Source: an uncultured Prevotella sp. (lineage in GTDB: Bacteria; Bacteroidota; Bacteroidia; Bacteroidales; Bacteroidaceae). Taken from it: a stretch of 64,000 nucleotides of DNA. A program made the translations under genes and the position numbers. The stretch is from contig CAAGPV010000071.1 of assembly GCA_900771975.1 (NCBI GenBank), positions 62,001 through 126,000 of the forward strand, written 5' to 3'. This document shows, piece by piece, positions 24,594 to 32,411 of this stretch; within the stretch, counting starts at the first letter, position 1; every line of letters starts with the position of its first letter. The notes beneath the pieces are model-generated. The model saw nothing but the letters and a program-made list of their open reading frames with translations, was not told where the DNA came from and searched no databases.

Positions 24594-24838
24594 AGCTATA
24601 AAAGAGTTAAGAGTGATTGTTAAAAGAAATGGAAGCCACGCAAGCTGATGTGATGAAAAGTCCGAGTGTAAAAGTTATGAGCACCCCCATTATCGTTGTA
24701 ATCCGCCGGTCTACATTTAAAGACTTAGGTCAATAACGACTTTATGCGGCCCGCCATAGATAGGGGGTAGTCTCGGTTTTTCTTGATTATTTGATGACTA
24801 TCCCGATCAAGCGAAGCGTGACTTCCTTATTTCTTGGG
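24594..24838 (-). promoter_or_regulatory. Long 5' leader of ribE with inverted repeats
   Basis: Between the promoter word and the ribE ATG lie about 240 nt. GGGGTAGTC (24764-24772) and GACTATCCC (24796-24804) form a 9-bp stem with one mismatch or wobble around a 23-nt loop. A run of five C at 24684-24688 could pair with the G-run at 24763-24767 as an alternative. I looked for the conserved FMN riboswitch core and did not find it. Confidence 0.4.
24607..24690 (-). CDS. Possible 27-residue hydrophobic peptide in the ribE leader
   Basis: The frame MGVLITFTLGLFITSACVAS ends with ISFNNHS, 13 bp before ribE. It looks like a single membrane helix or a lipoprotein-type signal with a Cys. Nothing else supports translation, and the codons above the ATG are also open back to a TGA. 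It could be a leader peptide or chance. Confidence 0.25.
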   Translation of the reverse strand: MGVLITFTLGLFITSACVASISFNNHS

Positions 24839-24839
24839 A

Positions 24840-24847
24840 CAAAGTTA
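24840..24847 (-). promoter_or_regulatory. Bacteroidetes -7 promoter element for ribE
   Basis: Minus-strand TAACTTTG, exact TAnnTTTG match. Confidence 0.5.
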
Positions 24848-24896
24848 CGATTAATTCTGAACCCGTCCAAATTATATTTGTTATTTGTTCACTATA

Positions 24897-24953
24897 AAAA
24901 CAGTAGTGGTCACTTGCTCAACGTTGTCGGTTAATGTGGCCACTACTGTTTTA
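24897..24953. terminator. Strong inverted repeat after the GH36-like fragment
   Basis: AAAACAGTAGTGGTCAC (24897-24913) pairs with GTGGCCACTACTGTTTT (24936-24952), 17 bp with one G-U pair, flanked by A and T runs on both sides. It would terminate in either direction and closes the pseudogene below it on the minus strand. Confidence 0.85.
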
Positions 24954-24968
24954 AAAGGGAGTTATTGT

Positions 24969-25340
24969 CTAATTGACAGCCTCTAAGTAAAGCACTCTAC
25001 TTGCGTAGTCGGTCAATTTGTGATAATCTACGTTATGGTTATAGGGTGTCATTTGGAGTGTCATGTCTCCATCGTCATGCCGAACCGACAGGGCAGCTTC
25101 TTTGTCACAGTTGAATCCAAAGACGGGGTAGGCAACTGTGTTGGGTGTTCCTGAGGCAATCAAGTCGGTAACATCGGTGTCCGACAAGTGAGCGCCATAG
25201 TATAAGAATTGTAATTCTTGTCCTTCTGTAGCATTGACGACCAATGACGTTGAAGGGGTTGACATACATATGGTTTTGGCTGTAATTCCTAAATGTATCA
25301 ACAATAAAGCTAAAAGTGTTAAAATTTATTGATTCTTCAT
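24969..25340 (-). pseudogene. GH36 alpha-galactosidase-like gene remnant with a stop inside the signal peptide
   Basis: From the ATG at 25340 the frame reads MKNQ, then TAA (25326-25328), then ILTLLALLLIHLGITA, an obvious signal-peptide core, and goes on as STSLVVNATEGQELQFLYYG and AALSVRHDDGDMTLQM. That second part resembles the N-terminal beta-sandwich of GH36 alpha-galactosidases. The frame ends with RVLYLEAVN and TAG after about 110 more codons, whereas full enzymes have about 700 residues and a TIM barrel, which is absent. The gene therefore has both a nonsense codon at position 5 and a massive truncation. The GH36 assignment is by eye. Confidence 0.65.
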
Positions 25341-25383
25341 AGGTAAATAGTTGATTTTTAAAGGTTTAAATGAGCGTTGCTTG

Positions 25384-26712
25384 TTACTTTTCAAAAGAAG
25401 CGGCTGCTGATAGAAGAATTTCACCAACTGTGGGATGTATATGAATGATGTTCTTCAAATCCTCAACTGTAGCGTTCTTATTCATTAGGGAGGTTACTTC
25501 CTGTACCAAGTCAGCGGCATGTACGCCAAAAACATGGCAACCGATAATTTTACCATCTTTGTCAGCAATGAGTTTCAACAATCCTTCTGTCTCGCCCATT
25601 GAAAGAGCTTTGCCATTTGCTCGGTAAAAACCTTTTCCGCAGCTATAATCGAGGCCAGCTTGTTTTGCATTCTCTTCAGAAATGCCAACAGACGCAGCTT
25701 CAGGATAGGTGAATATGGCAGCGGGCATTATGTCAAAGTTGATGAGGTCTTCCTTTCCTAAAATGTGATTGATTGCTCTGTAGCCTTGGAATGTAGCAGC
25801 ATGGGCCAACATCATCTTTCCATTTACATCTCCAATGGCATAAATACCTGGAATGTTGGTTTGCATGTTGTCGTCAACAACGATTCCTTGCCGGTTAAAC
25901 TCAACGCCTACACCCTCGAGACCCATATTGTCTGTGTTAGCGGCTCTTCCGGTGGCCACCAGAACGCTATCGGCAACAACTGTTGCCTGTTTGCCTTTCT
26001 TCTCATAGGTCACCGTTCCGTTCTGAATGGATGATACCCCAGCTTGCATGATAAAGGTCACTCCCTGTTTTTCCAACGACTTGCGAAGGCGTTTGGCGAT
26101 ATCTCCATCTATGGTAGGCAGACACTCTTTCATGTATTCCACCACCGTTACCTTACAGCCAAAAGCGTTAAAAGCCGATGCAAACTCCATACCAATAACC
26201 CCCGCTCCGATAATACAAAGTTGTTTAGGGATGCTACTATATGAAAGAAGTTCTGTACTGGTCATCACTGAAGGGTCGTTAATGCCGTCAACAGGAGGCA
26301 ACTTGGCATGTGATCCTGTAGCAAGAATGATGTTTTTGGCGGTAAATTCTTCATCGCCCACTGTGACTGAATGGATGCCAGAAAGTCGTCCAAAACCCTT
26401 TACGAAGGTGATGTTAGGGTGTTGAAGGATAGTCTCTACACCCTTCCGTAATTGCTCTACTATGGTTTGCTTCCGTTCGAGCAGGGTTTTGAAATTCCAG
26501 CGAAGCCGGTCTTCGTCTGTGAGTAGCGGATTTCTAAGCAATTCTGCTTCATGGGCAAAGGTCTTGGTGGGGATACATCCACAGTTAAGGCAAGTTCCGC
26601 CGGCATGGGAATTCTCAACAATGACAACTTCCAGTCCCTGTTGAGCTGCGTACCTGGCAGCTTGATAGCCACCAGGTCCACTGCCGATAATGATAAGATC
26701 TGTTTGAATCAT
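25384..26712 (-). CDS. lpdA: Dihydrolipoyl dehydrogenase (E3/L-protein)
   Basis: The 442-residue flavoprotein has the FAD-binding GSGPGGYQAA (10-19), the redox disulfide GGTCLNCGCIPTK (Cys41 and Cys46), the NAD-binding GAGVIGMEFASAF, GIYAIGDVNG, and the C-terminal His-Glu pair IHIHPTVGE. An extra Cys44 between the redox cysteines replaces the usual Val. It reoxidises dihydrolipoyl-GcvH and closes the glycine cleavage operon, 16 bp after gcvPB. Confidence 0.95.
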   Translation of the reverse strand: MIQTDLIIIGSGPGGYQAARYAAQQGLEVVIVENSHAGGTCLNCGCIPTKTFAHEAELLRNPLLTDEDRLRWNFKTLLERKQTIVEQLRKGVETILQHPNITFVKGFGRLSGIHSVTVGDEEFTAKNIILATGSHAKLPPVDGINDPSVMTSTELLSYSSIPKQLCIIGAGVIGMEFASAFNAFGCKVTVVEYMKECLPTIDGDIAKRLRKSLEKQGVTFIMQAGVSSIQNGTVTYEKKGKQATVVADSVLVATGRAANTDNMGLEGVGVEFNRQGIVVDDNMQTNIPGIYAIGDVNGKMMLAHAATFQGYRAINHILGKEDLINFDIMPAAIFTYPEAASVGISEENAKQAGLDYSCGKGFYRANGKALSMGETEGLLKLIADKDGKIIGCHVFGVHAADLVQEVTSLMNKNATVEDLKNIIHIHPTVGEILLSAAASFEK

Positions 26713-26728
26713 AAACTTAGTTTTATTT

Positions 26729-28201
26729 TCAGCCTTGATTTTCTACCAGTTGTTTGTAGGTCACAACTGGATGTTTCGCAGCTAACACATCGTCCACTCT
26801 GCCGATAGGCGTGTTGTGTGGAGCCTCACGAACAATCTCCGGGTGCTCTTTTGCTTCTTTTGCTATTTGATGCATTACAGCGATAAATCCGTCAATGGTT
26901 TCTTTGCTCTCGTTTTCTGTTGGTTCAATCATCATGGATTCATGAAACAAGAGGGGGAAATAAATGGTTGGAGCATGATAGCCATAGTCAAGAAGGCGTT
27001 TGGCAACATCCATTGTTGTAATGCCTGTTGACTTGTCCTTTAGACCGTTGAAAACAAATTCGTGCTTGCACAGGCCAGAAATAGGCAATTCATAGTCGTC
27101 TTTTAGTGCTTCTTTGATGTAGTTGGCATTTAGTGTCGCCAAAGGACCAACCATCTTGATATTTTCTTTTCCAAGACTCAGAATGTAGGTATAGGCACGC
27201 AAGATAACGGCAAAGTTGCCCAGAAAAGCCCCGATGTGGTTGTCGTTTTCGCGTGGCTCTCGCCCGTCAATGACAAACAACCCTTCGTTGTTCTTCTCGA
27301 CATGTGGTCGAGGCAAGAATCTTTCAAGTCCGCTACGGACACCAACTGGACCGCTCCCAGGGCCGCCACCTCCATGTGGTGTAGAAAACGTCTTGTGTAA
27401 GTTTACATGAAGTACGTCAAACCCCATATCACCGGGTCTGGCTTTCCCCAATAGGGGGTTAAGGTTGGCTCCATCGTAGTACATCAATCCACCACACTCA
27501 TGAACCAGTTTTGCAATTTCTGGTATTTCCTTTTCAAAAAGTCCAAGTGTATTGGGGTTGGTCATCATCATTGCAGCAATATCATCCCCCAATAAAGGCT
27601 TCAAGTCTTCTACGTCCACAAGGCCGTTTTCGGTACTTTTCACCTCAACAACTTCAAGGCCACATACTGCAGCAGAAGCCGGATTGGTGCCATGTGCCGA
27701 GTCGGGAACAATCACTTTGGTCCGCTTAACGTCGCCACGGCTTTGGTGATAGGAGCGGATAATCATCAACCCAGTCAACTCTCCATGTGCTCCGGCACAA
27801 GGATTGAGCGTGAAGTCGGCCAGTCCGGTAAGAGAGGCAAGCATCCGCTGTAAATCATATTCTACTTGCAAAGCCCCTTGAACGGTATTTTCGGGCTGAA
27901 GTGGATGGAGATTTGCAAATGCAGGGAGGTTGGCAATTTCTTCGTTAATGGTTGGATTATACTTCATGGTGCACGAACCTAACGGGTAGAAGCCATTGTT
28001 TACGCCAAAATTGTTTTCACTATGATTGGTGTAATGGCGTACTACGGTCATCTCGTCACACTCAGGCAACTTTGCATCGGTAGCTCTGCATAACTCTTTG
28101 GGGAGCTTATAATTGCCAAAATCATTCTTGGGAAGAGAATAGGCTTTTCTTCCTGAATGTGAAAGTTCAAATATAAGATTACTGTATAGCTTACTATTCA
28201 T
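26729..28201 (-). CDS. gcvPB: Glycine dehydrogenase (decarboxylating) subunit 2
   Basis: The PLP-bearing half of the two-gene P-protein. The PLP-binding Lys lies in NLHKTFSTPHGGGGPG, and GSCTMKYNP and PCAGAHGELTGL are also typical. I start at the ATG at 28201 (MNSKLYSNLIFELS), the usual N-terminus; a longer frame would need TTG at 28213. About 490 residues. It follows gcvPA after 8 bp. With GcvPA it decarboxylates glycine and passes the aminomethyl group to GcvH. Confidence 0.96.
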   Translation of the reverse strand: MNSKLYSNLIFELSHSGRKAYSLPKNDFGNYKLPKELCRATDAKLPECDEMTVVRHYTNHSENNFGVNNGFYPLGSCTMKYNPTINEEIANLPAFANLHPLQPENTVQGALQVEYDLQRMLASLTGLADFTLNPCAGAHGELTGLMIIRSYHQSRGDVKRTKVIVPDSAHGTNPASAAVCGLEVVEVKSTENGLVDVEDLKPLLGDDIAAMMMTNPNTLGLFEKEIPEIAKLVHECGGLMYYDGANLNPLLGKARPGDMGFDVLHVNLHKTFSTPHGGGGPGSGPVGVRSGLERFLPRPHVEKNNEGLFVIDGREPRENDNHIGAFLGNFAVILRAYTYILSLGKENIKMVGPLATLNANYIKEALKDDYELPISGLCKHEFVFNGLKDKSTGITTMDVAKRLLDYGYHAPTIYFPLLFHESMMIEPTENESKETIDGFIAVMHQIAKEAKEHPEIVREAPHNTPIGRVDDVLAAKHPVVTYKQLVENQG

Positions 28202-28209
28202 GGCGTCGT

Positions 28210-29523
28210 TCAAATTAAAGAGATCAAAAGTTCAATATCCTTTTTTGTACGTTTCTCTGTTACCGCAATGAGCAAGTGTTGCTGGTCTACAATCACTCCT
28301 GGAAGGATGCCTGCGTCGATGGCTTTTTTGTAGAAAGCATTTAGGTCACCGTCATACGTAACAAGAAACTCGTTGAAGAAAGGTTGATGGTAAGTTAAAT
28401 GGAATTTACCGGTTTTTTCCAATTGCTCAAGAAGGAAGTGGGCAGCATCAAAAGAAGTTTGTGCCACTTCTTTTAAGCCCTGTTTGCCCATTATGGCCAT
28501 GTAAATGGTGGAATAGAGTGCCATCAACGATTCATTCGAGCATATGTTGGAAGTTGCTTTTTGGCGCCGAATATGTTGCTCTCTTGCTTGAAGAGTGAGT
28601 ACAAATGCCCTTTGCCCCTTGTTGTCTTTTGTCATTCCTACAATGCGACCAGGAAGCTTACGCATTAATTTTTCGGTAGTGCACATATAGCCGGCGTAAG
28701 GACCTCCAAAAGACATGGGTATTCCAAGGCTTTGGATGTCACCGACAGCAATGTCTGCTCCCCATTCGCCAGGTGTCTTCAGCAGGGCAAGGTCTGAAGC
28801 GACACTGTTGATGGTCAATAAGGCCTTTTGCTGGTGACAAACATCAGCAAGTTCTGAGAAGTCCTCAATGATGCCATAGTAATTGGGTTGTTGTACCACC
28901 ACACCCGCAACGTTTGCTTGTGATAGTTTCTGTTTCAGGTCTTCCAAAGATGTTACGCCGTCAGATTCTTCAACAAACAGAAGTTTTACGCCATGAAAAT
29001 GAGCATAGGTTTTAATAACGGCAATGGTTTTGGGGTCCAAGGTCTTGGAAACCAGAACCGTGTCCGCTTTTTTAGAGGCATTAAACATCATCAAGACAGC
29101 TTCGGCAGTGGCGGTGGTGCCATCGTACATCGACGCGTTACTGATGTCCATACCCGTCAATTCTGCCATCATGCTTTGAAACTCAAAGATGTAGTGAAGC
29201 GTTCCCTGAGATATTTCTGCTTGATACGGCGTGTAGCTTGTTAGAAATTCAGACCGTTCAACCAATGCAGGGATAACGGATGGGGTGTAATGGTCGTAAA
29301 CACCAGCTCCCGCAAAACAGGTAAGGGTTTGATTTTTTGCCCCTAATGTGTCAAAATGGGATCTGATTTCCAATTCGCTTTTTTCGGATGGGATGTCGTA
29401 ATCTCCTTTGAAGCGAACGGCATCCGGAAGTTCCGCATATAAGTCGTCAAGGCTATTGGCCCCAATCACCTGAAGCATTTTGTCAATGTCTTCTTGTGTG
29501 TGGGGAAAATATTTGTAAACCAT
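28210..29523 (-). CDS. gcvPA: Glycine dehydrogenase (decarboxylating) subunit 1
   Basis: The 437-residue protein is the PLP-free N-terminal half of P-protein. Family marks are CFAGAGVYDHYTPSVIPAL, FLTSYTPYQAEISQGTL, MTGMDISNASMYDGTTA-like residues, and FGGPYAGYM. The split arrangement is normal in many bacteria. It lies between gcvH (57 bp upstream) and gcvPB (8 bp downstream). Confidence 0.96.
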   Translation of the reverse strand: MVYKYFPHTQEDIDKMLQVIGANSLDDLYAELPDAVRFKGDYDIPSEKSELEIRSHFDTLGAKNQTLTCFAGAGVYDHYTPSVIPALVERSEFLTSYTPYQAEISQGTLHYIFEFQSMMAELTGMDISNASMYDGTTATAEAVLMMFNASKKADTVLVSKTLDPKTIAVIKTYAHFHGVKLLFVEESDGVTSLEDLKQKLSQANVAGVVVQQPNYYGIIEDFSELADVCHQQKALLTINSVASDLALLKTPGEWGADIAVGDIQSLGIPMSFGGPYAGYMCTTEKLMRKLPGRIVGMTKDNKGQRAFVLTLQAREQHIRRQKATSNICSNESLMALYSTIYMAIMGKQGLKEVAQTSFDAAHFLLEQLEKTGKFHLTYHQPFFNEFLVTYDGDLNAFYKKAIDAGILPGVIVDQQHLLIAVTEKRTKKDIELLISLI

Positions 29524-29580
29524 AAAGTGTTGCTTATTATATTAAATAAGGTGTTTGGGAAAGAGTGCAAGGGGAAAGAA

Positions 29581-29964
29581 TTACAAGTTTTTGCAGAATT
29601 CTTCGTAGGCCTTGGCGTCCATCAAATTTTGAAGTTCGCCGTTGTCACTCAACTCCACCTTTATAATCCAGTTTGCAAAGGCATCTTGGTTGATGAGCTC
29701 AGGCTGGTCTTCCAAACTCTCGTTGGTCTCGACGACCGTTCCGCTGACAGGTGAAATCAAGTCGCTTGCGGCCTTTACACTTTCCACTGCGCCAAAATCT
29801 TCACCAGCTTCTACCTCATCGTCAACTTCAGGCATATCGACGTACACCACGTTTCCCAATGCGTTTTGCGCATAGTCGGTAATTCCGATATAACCAAAAT
29901 TGCCTTCTACCTTTACAAACTCATGTGACTCGGAATAATAGAGTCCTTCCATAACTTTTGCCAT
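29581..29964 (-). CDS. gcvH: Glycine cleavage system H protein
   Basis: The 127-residue carrier protein has the lipoylation site Lys64 in GAVESVKAASD and the surrounding IGITDYAQNALGNVVYVDMP. It shuttles the aminomethyl group between P-, T- and L-proteins. Normal length. It sits 49 bp after gcvT. Confidence 0.97.
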   Translation of the reverse strand: MAKVMEGLYYSESHEFVKVEGNFGYIGITDYAQNALGNVVYVDMPEVDDEVEAGEDFGAVESVKAASDLISPVSGTVVETNESLEDQPELINQDAFANWIIKVELSDNGELQNLMDAKAYEEFCKNL

Positions 29965-30013
29965 AATCTATTTTTGTTTATAATTATATTGTCGATATTG
30001 TTCTGTAACAGGG

Positions 30014-31096
30014 TTATTTTTTATAGTGCTTTTCGTAGAATTTCTTCTTTACGACCGTTCCTGGGAATGTCTTTTTTCGGATTTGGATTTCTACTTTGTC
30101 GCCAAGTTTTATGCTTCCGTCCACCAAAGCGATGGCACAACTCTTGTCTGTAGAGATTAGGCGATAGCCTGTTGTCACTTCACCTACCTCTTTACCGTCT
30201 TTAAAGACTTTATATCCGTGACGTGGAACGGCATGGCCTTCCAATTCTATGCCGCGAAGGCGTTTGGCAGGACCTTCTGCTTTTTGCTTTGCAAGCGCCT
30301 CTTTCCCAATGAATTCGTCCTTGTCCAACTTTACAAAAAGCGACAGCCCAGCCATTATAGGGGTGATGTCTTTCGACAACTCATCACCGTAGAGCGGTAG
30401 TCCCACTTCAAAACGAAGCGTATCGCGGCATCCCAGTCCGCAAGGAGTAACGCCCGCTTCCATAAGCTTGTCCCATGCGTTACGTATATAGTCGGCTGTG
30501 CCATAGATTTCAAATCCGTCTTCACCAGTATATCCGGTTCTCGAAACAAGTAGTGTTTCGTCAAAGCGTTCAAGGGTTTTGCATTCATAGAAGCCCAGTT
30601 CCTTGCAAGGCAAGCGCAACACGTTTTCCATAACACTTTCAGCCTCTGGCCCCTGAATGGCCAATTGGCACCAATAGTTGCTTTTGTAGCAAACCACTAT
30701 ATCGTAGTTTTTTGCCTGTTGGGCAACCCATTCATTGTCTTTATCGATGTTGGCGGCATTGACCGTCATAAAGAACCTGTTTTCTTCTGTTTTGCAGATG
30801 CACGTGTCGTCAACGGTTCCGCCGTCAGGATAACACATCATTCCATAGATAACTTTTCCAACAGGCAGGTTTGTTATATCGTTTGTGAAGATATGGTTGA
30901 TAAATTTTTCGGCTTCTTTTCCGCTGACAATGATTTCGCCCATATGCGAAACGTCAAATACACCGCAATGTTTGCGTACGGCATTATGTTCGTTGATGAT
31001 GCTGGAATATTGTATAGGCATAATAAAGCCACCAAAAGGTTGCATTAGTGCTCCTAAAGCAACGTGTTTGTCATATAGACAGGTCTTCTTTTCCAT
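30014..31096 (-). CDS. gcvT: Aminomethyltransferase (glycine cleavage T protein)
   Basis: The folate-dependent enzyme has GVFDVSHMGEI, the substrate-binding GEDGFEIYG, CGLGCRDTLRFEVGLPLYG, and the C-terminal barrel with GYRLISTDKSCAIALV. I start at the ATG at 31096 (MEKKTCLYDKHVALGA), giving 360 residues; the upstream ATG at 31174 would overlap lplA and adds residues unlike the family. It releases ammonia and makes methylene-tetrahydrofolate. Confidence 0.95.
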   Translation of the reverse strand: MEKKTCLYDKHVALGALMQPFGGFIMPIQYSSIINEHNAVRKHCGVFDVSHMGEIIVSGKEAEKFINHIFTNDITNLPVGKVIYGMMCYPDGGTVDDTCICKTEENRFFMTVNAANIDKDNEWVAQQAKNYDIVVCYKSNYWCQLAIQGPEAESVMENVLRLPCKELGFYECKTLERFDETLLVSRTGYTGEDGFEIYGTADYIRNAWDKLMEAGVTPCGLGCRDTLRFEVGLPLYGDELSKDITPIMAGLSLFVKLDKDEFIGKEALAKQKAEGPAKRLRGIELEGHAVPRHGYKVFKDGKEVGEVTTGYRLISTDKSCAIALVDGSIKLGDKVEIQIRKKTFPGTVVKKKFYEKHYKK

Positions 31097-31143
31097 ATTG
31101 TTTATAATTGTTTGGGTTATGTCTTGAAAGTATAGTTTGGAAA

Positions 31144-31863
31144 TCAATGGGTGGGTTGATGGCCGTAAATCCATTCGGGATTGAGCAATTTTCTTTCCTC
31201 TTCACGTATGGCTTCCACATCTCTTTGAGTGAGGGTAACAGACGATTGGGTGAGTTTTTTGCGGATAAAGTTTTTCACTTCCTCTAACGAAAGAGAGGTA
31301 ATATCCTTTAATAGGCAAATGCGTTGACGCACACTTTGGACGCCATGCTTGACGAGCTTTTCTTCGGAGGGGGTTATGCTTCCTATCATATTATCCATAC
31401 ACGTGTCGTAGAGAAGGGTGCCGTGGACAATGCTTCGCCCAGGAATGTGATAGAAAGCGTTTCCACTAACTTTTTTGTCTCCTATCATGATGTCGTTGTT
31501 TGTGGTGTAGGTGGCATCGATGCCCATATCCTTTAAGGTTTCAACAATGAGTTGCAAATAATGGCTAAACGTTTTTGTGGTGTTGTCGTCCGCACAAATG
31601 TAACTTAACATGACGTTGCTCATGTCGGCATATACACACCCTCCGCCACTTTTGCGACGATATATTTTAATGTTATGCTGGTGGCAATATTCTGCATTGA
31701 CTTCAGCTTCCACGTCTTGATGGCGTCCAAAGATGACGCTTGGGTCGACTTGCCACATAAAGAAATATTCGTTTTGGGGAAAGTGCCTTGCAATATACTC
31801 CTCCATTGCAAGATAAAAAGCAAGGGAGTGTCGTTCTTTTGCAGGGAGATCAATATATATCAT
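31144..31863 (-). CDS. lplA: Lipoate-protein ligase A-like
   Basis: The product of about 239 residues has the LplA/LipB fold marks FMWQVDPSVIFGRHQDVEAE, the lipoate-binding RRKSGGGCVYAD and the catalytic Lys in GDKKVSGNAFYH. The ATG at 31863 (MIYIDLPAKERHSLAF) is preferred over an upstream TTG. It attaches lipoate to GcvH, and being first in the glycine cleavage operon ties cofactor loading to enzyme synthesis. No lipA or lipB is nearby, which fits use of scavenged lipoate or genes elsewhere. Confidence 0.92.
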   Translation of the reverse strand: MIYIDLPAKERHSLAFYLAMEEYIARHFPQNEYFFMWQVDPSVIFGRHQDVEAEVNAEYCHQHNIKIYRRKSGGGCVYADMSNVMLSYICADDNTTKTFSHYLQLIVETLKDMGIDATYTTNNDIMIGDKKVSGNAFYHIPGRSIVHGTLLYDTCMDNMIGSITPSEEKLVKHGVQSVRQRICLLKDITSLSLEEVKNFIRKKLTQSSVTLTQRDVEAIREEERKLLNPEWIYGHQPTH

Positions 31864-31891
31864 AAATCTCAAATAAATATTCTTGTTTATG

Positions 31892-31899
31892 CAAAGTTA
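31892..31899 (-). promoter_or_regulatory. Bacteroidetes -7 promoter element for the glycine cleavage operon
   Basis: Minus-strand TAACTTTG, exact TAnnTTTG match, 28 bp before lplA. It would drive lplA-gcvT-gcvH-gcvPA-gcvPB-lpdA. Confidence 0.6.
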
Positions 31900-32334
31900 A
31901 AGAAAAAAAGATGATTTGCCACATGTTGGAAGAATTATTTTTCCAAAATAATAAGATGAAATAGTTCCTATCATTTGCAAGAAAAGAAATAGGCTGAGAC
32001 AAGCTTGTAGAAATGGTCTATTAAAACCCTGTGTTTTGGTGTCTAAAACGGCCGGTTTTAGCGGCTAATATGCCGTGTTTTAGGAGGTAAAATGCGGGGT
32101 ATTTGTAACCTGCTGATAGATAGTGATTTGGAGAGAATGCCGGATATGCCAGATTTCAACCGTTTTAACGATATGCTTTACTCTTCTAATGGGATTTTTC
32201 CTAAATGGTTTTATAAGGAAGCGGGACTCGTTAGTAGCTTCGGTTTGCCCCTTTGGAAGAGAGGAGCTGTGCCTACTGGATATGGTTAGATAAACGTTTT
32301 GTAGAAAGAAGTTGCCGATATTTGTTTCATAATC
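31900..32334. other. Intergenic region between lplA and leuB
   Basis: No convincing gene. It carries the dispersed repeat at 32052-32097 and, before it, CTAAAAC/GTTTTAG inverted copies (32043-32061). A 65-codon open frame starting at 32092 lacks any family resemblance and begins inside the repeat, so I do not call it. Confidence 0.5.
32052..32097. repeat. Dispersed intergenic repeat, copy 1
   Basis: CCGGTTTTAGC..CTAA....GTGTTTTAG..GTAAAATGCGG. The same order of words, with similar spacing, recurs at 53212-53255. Each half is a TTTTAG/CTAAAA inverted pair. Confidence 0.55.
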
Positions 32335-32366
32335 TTTGGCAGATTATGAATTTATAGTTAATTTTG
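32335..32366 (+). promoter_or_regulatory. Promoter for leuB
   Basis: TTTG (32335-32338), a 20-bp spacer, and TAATTTTG (32359-32366) match both elements of the Bacteroidetes sigma consensus with ideal spacing. Confidence 0.75.
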
Positions 32367-32411
32367 TAGTCTCCAAAGGAATTAAATAACAATTTAAAAG
32401 ATTATAGAGAG

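Noticed and set aside
24600..24850. FMN riboswitch before ribE
   Set aside because: The conserved RFN core (GGGTGAAATTCCC-type and GGTGAAATTCC-type segments) is not present on the minus strand.
31097..31174. Longer gcvT start at 31174
   Set aside because: It overlaps lplA by 31 bp and adds residues unlike the T-protein family; the ATG at 31096 gives the usual N-terminus.
32092..32289. 65-codon plus-strand open frame between lplA and leuB
   Set aside because: It starts inside the dispersed repeat, has no family resemblance and no promoter word of its own.
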